From GAS368 sp965227745 (GTDB lineage: Bacteria > Verrucomicrobiota > Verrucomicrobiia > Opitutales > Opitutaceae): a stretch of DNA of 64,000 bases. Within the stretch, counting starts at the first letter, position 1, and each line of letters opens with the position of its first letter. The notes beneath the pieces were generated by a model that saw only the letters and a program-made list of their open reading frames with translations, was not told the origin of the DNA and searched no databases. Location: positions 4,526,001 through 4,590,000 of the forward strand of contig OZ245769.1 in NCBI GenBank assembly GCA_965227745.1, given 5' to 3'. Positions 34,919 through 44,029 of this stretch are shown piece by piece. A program made the translations under genes and the position numbers.

Positions 34919-35887
34919 ATGGTGATTCTTTATGATCCGCAGTGTGCTGAGTACGGCTCGTCGATGCGACCGGAGCAACCGGCGCGCGTCGTGCGCACGG
35001 CGGCGCATTTACGGCACGCTCGGCCGCAGTGGGAGTTTCGCCTGCCGCCGGGGGCCGCGACGGTGTCGGACGCGGCCCTGCAGCGCGTCCACACGCCGGC
35101 GCATCTGAAGCGCCTCGCGGTGGCGCGGGATTTCGATGCGGACACGCCGTTTTTCGACGGCATCGGCGACCATGCGCGGCGGGCGGTGGCGGCGGGTTTT
35201 GCGGCGGCGCGGCACGCCTTGAAAGAGAAAACGCCGGTGTTTTCGCTGATGCGTCCGCCGGGTCATCATGCGACGGCGGGGCAGGCGATGGGATTTTGCT
35301 ATCTCAACCAGATCGCGCTGACCGCGGTGCACGCGACGAGTGATTTCACCGCCGTAGATTTTCCCTTCAGCACCAGCGCGCCCGCCTCTTCGAGGCCCCT
35401 CCGCCGCGTGGCGGTCTGGGATTTTGACGCCCACCATGGCAATGGCACCGAGGCCATCCTCGCGGACCACCCGCTCGCGGCGCAGCTCTTTTTCGCCTCC
35501 GTCCACCAGCACCCCGGCTACCCGGGCACGGGCACGCGCGACATCGGCCCCCGCATTCGCAACTGGCCCGTCGCGCCGCATACGCCGCGCCCGCAACACA
35601 TGGCGGCGCTGCGGGCCTCGCTCGACGCGGTGCTGGCCTTTCAACCCGACCTGATCCTCGTCTCGGCGGGCTTCGATGCGTACGCGCGCGACCCGATCAC
35701 GGCGATGACGCTCGAGCGCGAGGATTTCGCGGAGCTCGGGCGCTGGCTGGCGGAAATCCGCGCAAAAACGGGCATCCCGGCGGCGGCGTTGTTGGAAGGC
35801 GGATACAGCGATGACCTTCCTTTGTTGGTTGAAGCCTTCCTCGCCGCGTGGGAGAACGGTGGCGCGCCCATCGCGCCTACGCCGTAG
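34919..35887 (+). CDS. Histone deacetylase family protein (acetylpolyamine amidohydrolase-like)
   Basis: 322-aa zinc amidohydrolase of the class II HDAC/AcuC/AphA superfamily. RPPGHHA (112-118) gives the active-site His pair H116-H117. DFDAHHGNGTE gives zinc ligands Asp170 and His172. SAGFDAYARDP gives the third zinc Asp. LLEGGYS is the late Gly/Tyr loop. The likely substrates are acetylated polyamines or acetyl-lysine-containing molecules, which is inference. An insertion rich in Ser/Pro is at about 140-160. ATG 34919 is chosen (MVILYDPQCAEY is the normal start). Nine bases separate it from the ribonuclease D start. Confidence 0.9.
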   Translation: MVILYDPQCAEYGSSMRPEQPARVVRTAAHLRHARPQWEFRLPPGAATVSDAALQRVHTPAHLKRLAVARDFDADTPFFDGIGDHARRAVAAGFAAARHALKEKTPVFSLMRPPGHHATAGQAMGFCYLNQIALTAVHATSDFTAVDFPFSTSAPASSRPLRRVAVWDFDAHHGNGTEAILADHPLAAQLFFASVHQHPGYPGTGTRDIGPRIRNWPVAPHTPRPQHMAALRASLDAVLAFQPDLILVSAGFDAYARDPITAMTLEREDFAELGRWLAEIRAKTGIPAAALLEGGYSDDLPLLVEAFLAAWENGGAPIAPTP

Positions 35888-35895
35888 CCCGCCGC

Positions 35896-37071
35896 ATGAT
35901 TTCACGTTTTCTCCCACTGCCTGTCCGCCGTTTGCTCGGTGTAAAAGTGACTACTCGTCCTCCTGCCTATCAGCTCCTTGACCAGCCCGGATCGCTCGCG
36001 CCCTTGCTCGCCGCGCTCGAGAAAGTCGATGAGGTCTTCCTCGATACCGAGGCGGACAACATGTACCACTACAAGACGCGGGTCTGCCTCTTCCAACTGC
36101 TGGTGGATGGCGAGGTGTACCTCGTGGACGTGCTCGCGCCGGGCCTGAAGGTCGAGCCGCTCCTCGCGGTCCTGGCCAAGAAACACCTCGTGATGCACGG
36201 CAGCGATTTCGACCTGCGCCTGCTGCACGACCTCTGCGGTTTTCGCGCGCTGAGTATTTTCGACACGATGCTCGCCGCGCAGCTGCTCGGTAAGGAACGC
36301 ATCGGCCTCGCCGGTCTCCTCGAGGAGCACTTTGGCGTCGCCGTCGACAAATCCGGCCAGAAGGCCAACTGGTCCCAGCGCCCGATCACGCCGAAGCTGC
36401 TCAACTATGCGGCGCTCGACGTCTGGCACCTCCCCGCGCTGCGCGATATCCTCCAGCGTGAATTGAAAAAACTCGGCCGCCTCGAGTGGCTCGCCCAGCA
36501 GTGCGTCGCGCAGATCGAGTCGGGCGCGACGGGCTTCGCGCCCGCGACGGAAAACGACTGGCGCATCGGCCGCAGTGAGCGCCTCCGCGGCGCCGGCCTC
36601 GGCGTGCTGCACGCCATCTGGCACTGGCGCGAATCGCAGGCGCAGCGCCTCGACACCCCGCCCTTTAAAGTCTGCGGCAATGCCCTCCTCCTCCAAATCG
36701 CCGAGGCCGCCGAGAATAACGAAAGCGAGGCGAGCATCCTCCAGCGCATCAATCTCGGCAAACGCCACAGCCGCCTCTTTCCCTCCCTCGCCACCGCGCT
36801 CCGCGATGGACTCGAGCGCGACCCCAAGACCCTCCCGCGCCGCCCCGGTCGCGACCCAAATCATGTTTCGCTTTCGCAAGCTGAAATCGAGTTGCAGGAT
36901 CGCATCAAGGCCGACCGCGATCGCGTGGCGGAAAAGCTCGGGATCGAGGCGACGTTAATCGCTAACCGGTCGCAACTTGCGCTGATCGCCCGCGCGCCGA
37001 AGAAGATCGACGATCAATTGCTCCCTTGGCAGGCCGATCTGCTCCGCGACCAGCCTTCGCTAAAAACCTAA
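35896..37071 (+). CDS. rnd: Ribonuclease D (3'-5' exoribonuclease with HRDC domain)
   Basis: 391 aa from ATG 35896. DEDD-type exonuclease domain: EVFLDTEADNMYHYKTRVCLFQL (Exo I with D and E), VMHGSDFDLRLLHDLCGF (Exo II), and NYAALDVWHLPALRD (Exo III, Yx3D). An HRDC-type helical domain follows (about 215-300, ERLRGAGLGVLHAIWHWRESQAQRLDTPPFKV). RNase D trims 3' ends of tRNA and other stable RNA precursors. Close to the deacetylase gene, perhaps cotranscribed. Confidence 0.92.
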   Translation: MISRFLPLPVRRLLGVKVTTRPPAYQLLDQPGSLAPLLAALEKVDEVFLDTEADNMYHYKTRVCLFQLLVDGEVYLVDVLAPGLKVEPLLAVLAKKHLVMHGSDFDLRLLHDLCGFRALSIFDTMLAAQLLGKERIGLAGLLEEHFGVAVDKSGQKANWSQRPITPKLLNYAALDVWHLPALRDILQRELKKLGRLEWLAQQCVAQIESGATGFAPATENDWRIGRSERLRGAGLGVLHAIWHWRESQAQRLDTPPFKVCGNALLLQIAEAAENNESEASILQRINLGKRHSRLFPSLATALRDGLERDPKTLPRRPGRDPNHVSLSQAEIELQDRIKADRDRVAEKLGIEATLIANRSQLALIARAPKKIDDQLLPWQADLLRDQPSLKT

Positions 37072-37156
37072 TCGCCTCGGCCTCCGCGACTACGGCGCGC
37101 TTGCGAAACTTCCGCCGGTCGTCAGCGTCCCACCTACCCGCCGCTTCTTCGCCCCC

Positions 37157-37414
37157 ATGAAATTGAAACTCTGCTTTGCCGCCGCGCTCGTTGCCTCCAT
37201 CCTCTTTGCCTCGGGCTGCGCTACGCGCGCCACGGCCTCCGGCGGTCGCGAGACCTCCGTGCTCGGCGGGGCGCTGACGGTGTCGACCAACTCCTTCGAG
37301 CCCACGAATGCCGCGACGATCGACGCCGACACGTCGAAGATCGTCAGCGCGGGAAATCCCACGGGCAAGAAGACGACGCTCTTCTGGGGCCTGATCACGC
37401 TGCACGATTATTGA
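37157..37414 (+). CDS. Small lipoprotein of unknown function
   Basis: 85 aa. Type II signal peptide MKLKLCFAAALVASILFASGC with lipobox FASG-C at residue 21, then a short mature part (ATRATASGGRETSVLGGALTVSTNSFEP...TTLFWGLITLHDY). The C-terminal FWGLITLHDY gives a hydrophobic end. It resembles the many small verrucomicrobial lipoproteins without assigned role. It lies 85 bp after rnd. Confidence 0.75.
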   Translation: MKLKLCFAAALVASILFASGCATRATASGGRETSVLGGALTVSTNSFEPTNAATIDADTSKIVSAGNPTGKKTTLFWGLITLHDY

Positions 37415-38170
37415 GCGGAATTCGGGTAGGTTAGGCGCGCTCTGAGCGCGAAGTTTTAGGAGCGGAAGTCTGATAGCTTACGCGCTTCGCGCCTGTGGCG
37501 CACGCGCCCACGAGTGGCGACGACACGCAGAATAAAGGAGCGGCGGTGTCCAACCGGCCGAGGCTAAAAGCTATGAGACGGGCTGAAGCATGCGCATACC
37601 CCCGCGCATCCAACATGCTGCGCCCGCGTCTCCAGCCTGCTGCACCTTCGAATCCGAAAGCACGCAGGCGCAGACCTATTGGCGTTCTGCTCTTCCCCCA
37701 CATCGCTCCACCACCCCGCGCCTCCTCATCCGTGCCCGTCCGCGAAATTCGCAGCCAAAAAATTCTGCGGTTGGTCCCTAGCCAGTAGAGCGGAGCCCAA
37801 GTTTTGGGATGAAAAAAGGCCTCCTTGCCCATCGGCCTGCGCGCTTGGGCGCGGGCCCGCCGGGCAGTCCGCCATAGGCGTGGCCGACGTACCCGCGCCG
37901 GCCGCCAAAACCGATCGCGGAGGGAGCTTTGACGCAGGTTCGTTTTTTTTGCCTTCGGGGCTTTTTGCGGCTGCAACAATGGGCCGTGATCAGAACTCTA
38001 TTTTAAACGCGCTCGTTCTCTGTTGCCTCCGCTTGCTCTGGCAAAAATCCAGAAACTCAGGAGGAAATCGCACTCCGCGGTCCTTCAATTCATGGCGCTC
38101 CTTTTCCTTCGTTTTCTTCTGTTCAAACTCTTTTGCTCTACCCCGAGCGACCGAAGGCGGTCGCGCTCCC
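37415..38170. other. 750-bp stretch without a convincing gene
   Basis: Several overlapping open frames on both strands (up to 182 codons on the minus strand, 37431-37979) are arginine- and alanine-rich and lack family features, as expected from chance in high-GC DNA. 38065-38140 contains pyrimidine-rich text including CCTTCGTTTTCTTCTGTTCA, the reverse complement of the TGAACAGAAG...GAAACGAAGG repeat word. The promoter of the next gene must be here. Confidence 0.5.
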
Positions 38171-38857
38171 ATGTGTGATGCGTGCAATAATCTCGGGCTC
38201 AGCGAATCGGTGCGGCTTGTCGCGCATCTTTACTCGCTGCGGGATGAGGCGAATGTCGCGGGCCAGCGCCGCTTCGGGATTAACTCGAAGGCGGAGCAAC
38301 TCGGCATCGCGACGCCCACCCTGCGCGCGCTCGCGCGGCTGCACCGGCGCAATCACCCGCTCGCCGCCGAGCTCTGGGCCAGCGGCGTACACGATGCGCG
38401 GCTGCTCGCGACCTTCGTCGAAGATCCCCGCCAGATCACCCGCCGCCAGATGGAGGCATGGGTGCGAGACGCCGACAACTGGTGCCTGACCGATTCGCTG
38501 GCCTTCCTCTTTGACCAGACGGAATTCGCCGAGGAAAAAGCCCGCGTGTGGACCGAACGCCAACATGAGTTTGTGAAACGCACCGGCTTTGCGCTCATGG
38601 CGGGCATGGCCGTCCATCGCAAGGAACTGCCCGATGAAGTGTTTCTCGGCTTCCTGCCGATCATCGCCCGCGAAGCGCACGACGAACGGAATTTCGTGAA
38701 GAAGGCCGTCAACTGGGCGCTACGCCAGATCGGCAAGCGCAACCCTCACCTGCGCCGCGCGGCCATTGCCGAGGCGAAGCGTATCCAGAAAGTGGATGCG
38801 CCGTCGGCGCGCTGGATCGCGACGGATGCACTGCGGGAGCTGGGGCGGACGAAGTAA
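38171..38857 (+). CDS. DNA alkylation repair (AlkD-like HEAT-repeat) protein
   Basis: 228 aa. All-helical AlkD/ALK-type protein: RRFGINSKAEQLGIATPTLRALARLHRRNHPLAAELWASGVHDARLLATFVEDP, then WVRDADNWCLTDSLA, RTGFALMAGMAVHRKELP, RNFVKKAVNWALRQIGKRNPHLRRAAIAEAKRI and ARWIATDALREL. AlkD proteins remove bulky N-alkylated bases. The DNWxLxD motif is close to the family's catalytic Trp/Asp region. ATG 38171 is chosen because upstream codons are pyrimidine-tract encoded and not conserved. Confidence 0.88.
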   Translation: MCDACNNLGLSESVRLVAHLYSLRDEANVAGQRRFGINSKAEQLGIATPTLRALARLHRRNHPLAAELWASGVHDARLLATFVEDPRQITRRQMEAWVRDADNWCLTDSLAFLFDQTEFAEEKARVWTERQHEFVKRTGFALMAGMAVHRKELPDEVFLGFLPIIAREAHDERNFVKKAVNWALRQIGKRNPHLRRAAIAEAKRIQKVDAPSARWIATDALRELGRTK

Positions 38858-38900
38858 AATCGCGGCCACAGAAGATTGGCGTAACCGCACTGGTCTTGAG

Positions 38901-38997
38901 GTGGACGGCGACCTCCGGGCGCCGTCTTCAGGAGGTCGGCCTGCCGCCGAGATTTTTCTCCCCGCCCTCCCGACGGCGCTCGGAGATCGCCGTCCAC
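38901..38997. repeat. 97-bp palindromic element, copy 1
   Basis: Arms GTGGACGGCGACCTCCGGGC (from 38901) and its complement ending GCCGTCCAC at 38997. The centre contains GGTCGGCCTGCCGCCGAGATTTTTCTCCCCGCCC-like sequence. Other copies of exactly 97 bp lie at 56239, 56488 and 58948 (the last inverted). It sits between the alkylation repair gene and the TonB-receptor terminator. Confidence 0.85.
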
Positions 38998-39020
38998 CGC
39001 GTGGCCATTCTCGCGCAAAG

Positions 39021-39049
39021 AAAAAGGCCCCGAGCCGAAGCTCGGGGCC
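39021..39049 (-). terminator. Rho-independent terminator of the TonB receptor gene
   Basis: GGCCCCGAGC-CGAA-GCTCGGGGCC hairpin at 39026-39049. On the minus strand it is followed by TTTTT. It lies 35 bp after the stop of the receptor gene. Confidence 0.9.
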
Positions 39050-39083
39050 TTGAGGGCGAAACGTTTTTACGAAGCGCGGTTCC

Positions 39084-42000
39084 TTAGAAGCGGCCCTGGA
39101 GGGTAGCCGTCACCGTCGTGCCGTTGATCAGGAAGGTTTCCATCTGCGACGGGACGCCGCGGTAGTAGCGCTGCGGGGCATTGAACAGGTTCTGCACGCC
39201 GACACCGAGCGACATACCGCTCCAGGGGAGTTGGTAGTACAGATTCAAGTTCACCAGCTCGCGGTACTTCAGGTAGCGATTGCGCGCGGGATTCGTCGGC
39301 GCAGTGGGCGTCGGGATGCTGTACGAAGCGCGGATCTGCTCGGCGGTGTAGTTGTACGAAGCCGACATGCTGAACTTCCGGTAGCTCCAGCCGAAGCCCA
39401 TGTTGCCGGTGAACGGGCTCATGCCGAACACGTCCTTGTCCTTCAGGTACATCTGCGTGCTGCCAAAGCCGTTCTGGAAGAAGAGGCCGTGGGAGGTGAG
39501 TTGGGTGAAGTTGGCGTTGAAGCTCAGGGTCTTCAGCACGCCCGGCAGGAAGCGGAAGGTCTGCGAGAACTCGAATTCGATACCCTGCGTGTAGACTGTG
39601 CCGGCATTACCGTTCGAGACGATCTCATACCCGGCAAACTCGCCGCCGAAGCCGTTGTCTTGACCCGCGCCGACGATGCCGACGGGGACATTGGTGGTCC
39701 AGTAGTCGTCGATGCGCTTGCGGAACCAGCCGAGGTAGACGTGGCCGGAGGGCTCGTACACGTAGTCGAGACCGAAGTCCCAATTCTGCGCCTTTTCCGG
39801 ACGCTGGGAGGGATTGCCGACGGTGATGGTCTCGGCCGTGGTGTTGAAGCTGAGCGCGGCCACCGTGTTATTGAGGGGGGCGCGAGCCATGCCCGTGGAC
39901 CACGAACCACGCGCCTTCAGGTTGGGCGTGATGTTGTACCACAGGTGGAGGCTGGGGAAGTTATCCCCGTTGTTGCCCTTGAGGTGCGTGGGGTGGTTAA
40001 AGTCGGCGAGAGCCGAACCAGTCGGATCCGCGGCCTGCTGTGCGGCGGTGGAGAGGGTGCCCGTCGTGCGGAGATTCACGAACGTCTCCTGGAACGAGCT
40101 CTCGTGGCGGACGCCGCCGAGGAAGCCGAAGCGACTGCCGATCTTGCCTTGGAACATGCCGTAGTAGGCCTTGATTTCCTCGTGGATGCGCCAGGTGTTC
40201 TGCAGCTTGTTCTGGGTGGCGTAGTACATGTCTTCCTGCCACAGGGAGGGATCGACGAGCTTGCCGTTGTTGTAGAACTGGTTGGCGTCCCAGAACGGGA
40301 ACTTGGTGCCGGTCTTGACGGCGTACCAGGAGAGGACCGTCGGGTCATTCGGCAGCGCATTGCGGCCGATATAGCTCCAGCGGCGCTGCGGGCGGTACTG
40401 CTCCACGTTGTGATCGCGGATGGAATAGCCACCCTTGAGGTTCAGATTCATGAACTCGACCGGCACCTTGTACTGCACGTTGCCGCGCAATTCACGGATA
40501 AGGTCGACGTCGAGGCTGCCGGAGGAGGTGGAGAGACCGTTGACGGACGGACGATAGTTGGCCGGGTTCGTGAAATCCAAACCGCCGTTCTGGATGAAGC
40601 GGGGATAGAGGTCCGAGTCCGTGCGGTCGAGGATCCAGCCCACGCCGGTCTCGCCATTGGGACCGACGACGTTGTCGATCGGGCCGGGATTGGTGGCGCT
40701 GATGGCGGCGCTATTGTTGCGGCCGTTGGGCCCGATCAGCGGGATGTTGCCGAGACGGTTGGTGAGGGAGCTTTCGTTGCCGAGGTAACGGTAACGGGTG
40801 CGGCTCCACAGCCCGGCCCAATCCACATTAAAGGGACCCCAGGTGTGCTCTCCCGCCAAATCCATGTGGCGGAGGCGCTGATTGCGATTGATGTTCGAGG
40901 TCGACTGGTCGATCAACGCCGGCTGAGTGGTGCCCGAGGTGTTGTTGCCCGTGGGGGAGACCGGCACCGCGCGCACAACCGTGATGCGATCCGTAAAGCC
41001 CGGGACGACACCAGAGCTAGTGCTGGGGACCGTAGTCTGGCTGCCGGCAAAGGCGCGGAAGTTGAACTGGCGACGCATCGGCTCGGGCGCGTCGTTGACC
41101 ACCAAATTCAGCTTGAGCAGGTTGTTGCGATCGAGGCGATAGTCCCACTTCGTATTGATGCTCCGCTGTTTGCGGTTGTTGTAGTTGTCGAGGGTGCGAT
41201 AGTCCCAGACATAGGCCGGCGCGGCGAGGGTCTGCTGGTAGTCGCGGACGGTGCGGTAGAAACCGAAGGCGTTTTCGCTGTAGAAACCGTTGACCGATAC
41301 CGCGAGGTTTTCCGTCTGGCTGCCGAAGATGGCGAACTTCTCCATGTAGGAGACGTTGATCAGCTCGTGCGTCCGGCGCTGTTCGCGGAGCGGGATCTGC
41401 TCCGTGAAATAGGGGGCGCTGCGGGCCGTGGCGGTGAAGCTGATGCGGCGCTTCTCACGCATGGAGAGCGGCGAGCGCGTCTTGAAATTGATGCTGCCAC
41501 CGAGCGAGTCGACCGGGCGATCTGGGGTCTGGCCCTTGGTCAGCTCGAGTGCCTCGAACATCGCGCCCGTGAAGGCGGTCATGCGCGTCTGGCGACTGGC
41601 GGCGCTGAAGGAGGACATGCCGCCGCCATCGATCTGGATGGAAGTGGTGCCGAGGCCCATGCCGCGCACGGAGACGGACTCGACAACTTCGTCGCCCGGG
41701 TCACCGAACGTCACACCGGGGAGGCGGATGGCCAGCTCGGTCGCATTCATGTTGGGCAGATCGTTGAGCGCGTCCATCGAGGCGACGTTCTTCAAGTTAT
41801 CCGCATTGCGCTGCTGCTGGAGCGCGGAGGAAGCGCCCTCCTTGATGCTGGCGACCTTGAACGCATCGAGGACGACGACGCCGCTCGACATTTCGAAGTC
41901 ACGGACGGCGGGCTGGCCGGCGGTGACATTCACCGTGACGGTCTGCGTATCCATGCCGTTGTAGCTGACGACGAGCGTCTGGCTGCCGGCGGGGACGCCA

Positions 42001-42269
42001 TTGAGGATGTAGCGGCCCGTGCCGTCGACGAGGGCTTCCATCCGGAGGGCCGGAATTTCGACCTTGGCGCCGATGAGGCCGTTGTTGGTCGCTTTGCTGG
42101 TGATGTTACCGACGATGACTCCGGTGGAGGCGGAGGCAGACGTATCGGCCGCGGACGCGCTGGGGACGAGTCCTCCAGCGGACAACGATAAGACCGCGCA
42201 GAACGCGGCTTTCGCGAGGCCCTTCGGCAGCGAAGGAGCACTCCTATGGGTATGGGGGTGTTGGGTCAT
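39084..42269 (-). CDS. TonB-dependent receptor with carboxypeptidase-regulatory-like N-terminal domain
   Basis: 1061-aa outer-membrane receptor. Signal peptide (LAKAAFCAVLSLSAGGLVPSASA), a CarboxypepD_reg-like beta-sandwich (about 50-135, GVIVGNITSKATNNGLIGAKVEIPALRMEALVDGTGRYILNGVPAGSQTLVVSYNGM), plug domain (about 150-280, LPNMNATELAIRLPGVTFGD...SVSVRGMGLGTTSIQIDGGG), and a large beta-barrel ending in ATLQGRF, with the terminal Phe needed for barrel assembly. Such receptors take up siderophores, vitamin B12 or glycans with TonB-ExbBD energy. A Fur-box-like site upstream points weakly to iron. No partner transporter is adjacent. ATG 42269 gives the normal signal peptide; a GTG-like extension to 42326 is unlikely. 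Confidence 0.93.
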   Translation of the reverse strand: MTQHPHTHRSAPSLPKGLAKAAFCAVLSLSAGGLVPSASAADTSASASTGVIVGNITSKATNNGLIGAKVEIPALRMEALVDGTGRYILNGVPAGSQTLVVSYNGMDTQTVTVNVTAGQPAVRDFEMSSGVVVLDAFKVASIKEGASSALQQQRNADNLKNVASMDALNDLPNMNATELAIRLPGVTFGDPGDEVVESVSVRGMGLGTTSIQIDGGGMSSFSAASRQTRMTAFTGAMFEALELTKGQTPDRPVDSLGGSINFKTRSPLSMREKRRISFTATARSAPYFTEQIPLREQRRTHELINVSYMEKFAIFGSQTENLAVSVNGFYSENAFGFYRTVRDYQQTLAAPAYVWDYRTLDNYNNRKQRSINTKWDYRLDRNNLLKLNLVVNDAPEPMRRQFNFRAFAGSQTTVPSTSSGVVPGFTDRITVVRAVPVSPTGNNTSGTTQPALIDQSTSNINRNQRLRHMDLAGEHTWGPFNVDWAGLWSRTRYRYLGNESSLTNRLGNIPLIGPNGRNNSAAISATNPGPIDNVVGPNGETGVGWILDRTDSDLYPRFIQNGGLDFTNPANYRPSVNGLSTSSGSLDVDLIRELRGNVQYKVPVEFMNLNLKGGYSIRDHNVEQYRPQRRWSYIGRNALPNDPTVLSWYAVKTGTKFPFWDANQFYNNGKLVDPSLWQEDMYYATQNKLQNTWRIHEEIKAYYGMFQGKIGSRFGFLGGVRHESSFQETFVNLRTTGTLSTAAQQAADPTGSALADFNHPTHLKGNNGDNFPSLHLWYNITPNLKARGSWSTGMARAPLNNTVAALSFNTTAETITVGNPSQRPEKAQNWDFGLDYVYEPSGHVYLGWFRKRIDDYWTTNVPVGIVGAGQDNGFGGEFAGYEIVSNGNAGTVYTQGIEFEFSQTFRFLPGVLKTLSFNANFTQLTSHGLFFQNGFGSTQMYLKDKDVFGMSPFTGNMGFGWSYRKFSMSASYNYTAEQIRASYSIPTPTAPTNPARNRYLKYRELVNLNLYYQLPWSGMSLGVGVQNLFNAPQRYYRGVPSQMETFLINGTTVTATLQGRF

Positions 42270-42623
42270 GGTAGGGAAAGAAAAACGAACGCTGGAAAAG
42301 GCGCTGGAACGGGGGCGGGCGTCCATACACGCGCGAAAACAGGGGTACGCGCAAGCTGGGGCAGGTAACTATCGGGTGACGAAAATGGCAGTCAGACGCC
42401 CTGACGCAAGTTGAATAATTATTTTAATGATGATGAAAATGATAACCATTTGGTATCCATCTGAGTGTCAGCGAGCTGGCGGACGGCGGTGTTGGCTGTA
42501 CCGGGGACTGGACCCCATGTAACTGCCAGCGGCTCGACCGATCCAAATGCGGAGGACCGGACGCGGCAGTGGCCTCGATGCGCTCGAGCACCCTTACTTC
42601 GCTCCGCCGTCGAAGCCTCGGGC
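42270..42623. other. TonB receptor upstream region
   Basis: 354 bp without a supported gene. 42415-42460 is AT-rich in a GC-rich surrounding and should hold the receptor promoter (minus strand). The rest shows only short chance frames. Confidence 0.55.
42435..42453. promoter_or_regulatory. Fur-box-like site upstream of the TonB receptor
   Basis: GAAAATGATAACCATTTGG matches 14 of 19 positions of the Fur consensus GATAATGATAATCATTATC and is preceded by further NAT triplets (TAATGATGATG). It lies 166 bp before the receptor start codon in the only AT-rich part of the region. Fur control is inference. Confidence 0.4.
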
Positions 42624-42866
42624 CTACTTGGCGGGAGCGACCGGCGGTTTGCTCACCGGAATGTGCGCCGCTTGGCGCAGGAGCTCGCCCTTGGATATCC
42701 CGAGGCGGTGAGCGATCGTATTGACGCGAACGACCTCGGCTTGGGAAAGCACTGTCATGCGTTCGGTGCCGTCGCGATCCGTCCATTTCACCGAATGGGT
42801 TTTTTGGCGGGAGGCTTTTACGAGATCCTTGAGAAAGGTCTGCTCGTCGGCGGGAAGTTCGATCAT
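42624..42866 (-). CDS. Small basic protein of unknown function
   Basis: 80 aa: MIELPADEQTFLKDLVKASRQKTHSVKWTDRDGTERMTVLSQAEVVRVNTIAHRLGISKGELLRQAAHI... The second half (VVRVNTIAHRLGISKGELLRQA) has helix-turn-helix-like spacing. It begins 48 bp after the metallophosphoesterase gene on the same strand and may be cotranscribed. No family was recognised; coding is supported by sensible composition in a region where other frames are poor. Confidence 0.6.
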   Translation of the reverse strand: MIELPADEQTFLKDLVKASRQKTHSVKWTDRDGTERMTVLSQAEVVRVNTIAHRLGISKGELLRQAAHIPVSKPPVAPAK

Positions 42867-42914
42867 GCGGAAACTTGGACGGGACGCGCCGGGAACGTCA
42901 AGGGAGGCGAAGGC

Positions 42915-43823
42915 TCACTTTTTTCCCGCCGGTGGCGCCTTCTTGGCGGCGGCGGGCGCGGGCGGAGCGAGATCGATCTTGGTCGGAAGGTCGCCGAGTT
43001 CGTAGAAACGGTGCTCGAGCTTGTCGTCGCGCACGATCACGACGCGCAGGCCGGACTTGGCGCCGCCCAGTGGTTTGCCGACCGGACCAGTCGTGACGTA
43101 GGCGATCGTGCCATCGGAGGCCTCGGCGTTGCGGTGATAGTGGCCGCTGAAGAGGTAGCGTACACCAGACTCGCGGAAGAGCGCGACGTAGGCGGCGCGG
43201 CGGGCGAGGGGGATATTGAAATACTGGTCGGGCTCATCGGCCTTTTCGAGGAACCACGGGTGGTGTTGAAAGATCACGACGTGACGCGCGCCGTCGGTCT
43301 TGGCCTTGGCAAGTTCCGCACGTAGCCAGGCGTCTTGCGCGGCGAGTTCGTTGGTCACGAATTGGGGCGTGTGGATCACGGTGGAGTCGAGCACGAGGCC
43401 GACGAAATCTCCGTGGCGAAATGCATAGTGGTCAGGGCCGATATTGCGCACGAAGTCCGCCACGCTCTCCGGCGTGGGCAGATTGCGCACGTCGTGATTG
43501 CCCGGCATGTCGTGCACGGGGATCGCGCTGTCGATCTTGCCCTTGATGCGGCGATACTCGGCGAGCTGCGCCGGATCGCCGGGCTTGTTGATCAGATCGC
43601 CCGTGATCACCACGAAGGCGGGGCGCAGGCGATTGATCGCGGTGACGACAAACTCGAAATTCGCGGCGTCCTGCGCATACTCCTTGTCCTCGGCAAACAT
43701 CCCCATCTGCGGGTCGCTGAGCTGGATGAAGAAAAACGGCTCGGCGGCGGCAACCCGCGTGGAAAGCACGGCAATGATCGCCGATGAGAAGAGAAAAACG
43801 CGACGAAGATTTTTAGAGAGCAT
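42915..43823 (-). CDS. Exported calcineurin-like metallophosphoesterase (CPPED1-like)
   Basis: 302 aa with signal peptide (RRVFLFSSAIIAVLSTRVAAA). Motifs of the dimetal phosphoesterases: IQLSDPQMGMF (D-x-Q variant of DxH), VVITGDLINKPGD (GD), DMPGNHDVRN (GNHD), VVIFQHHPWFLEK (H), and LFSGHYHRNAE (GHYH). The DPQ variant is typical of the CPPED1/CSTP1 group. Probably a periplasmic phosphatase; the substrate is unknown. It ends with a Lys/Ala/Pro-rich tail. Confidence 0.88.
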   Translation of the reverse strand: MLSKNLRRVFLFSSAIIAVLSTRVAAAEPFFFIQLSDPQMGMFAEDKEYAQDAANFEFVVTAINRLRPAFVVITGDLINKPGDPAQLAEYRRIKGKIDSAIPVHDMPGNHDVRNLPTPESVADFVRNIGPDHYAFRHGDFVGLVLDSTVIHTPQFVTNELAAQDAWLRAELAKAKTDGARHVVIFQHHPWFLEKADEPDQYFNIPLARRAAYVALFRESGVRYLFSGHYHRNAEASDGTIAYVTTGPVGKPLGGAKSGLRVVIVRDDKLEHRFYELGDLPTKIDLAPPAPAAAKKAPPAGKK

Positions 43824-43872
43824 GAGAGTAAACGTGCTGACGACGAAATCAGCGGAAGTAGGGGGAGTTTGC

Positions 43873-43971
43873 GGTGGACGGCGCCCTCCGGCGCCGTCGG
43901 AAGCGCGTACGTGAAAATCGCGTCGGCATTCGGTTCTCGTGAAGACGCCGCGCTCGGAGGGCTGCGTTCAC
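43873..43971. repeat. Diverged copy of the ~97-bp palindromic element
   Basis: Starts GTGGACGGCGCCCTCCGGCG (43873) and ends with a degraded complement ...CTCGGAGGGCTGCGTTCAC at 43971, total 99 bp. Less alike than the four intact copies, so probably an old insertion. It lies between two divergently placed exported hydrolase genes' ends. Confidence 0.6.
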
Positions 43972-44029
43972 CTTCTTCGCTGGGCTCAGAACGACACGAG
44001 CTTTCCTCGGTTACGATTTCACGGCGGGC

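Noticed and set aside
37431..37979. 182-codon minus-strand frame
   Set aside because: Arg/Ala-rich, no domain pattern, no ribosome site; chance frame in GC-rich intergenic DNA.
39231..42191. 986-codon open frame on the plus strand opposite the TonB receptor
   Set aside because: Composition (Val/Ala/Arg/Glu-rich without hydrophobic core pattern) is the usual antisense shadow of a high-GC gene; the minus-strand frame is a clear receptor.
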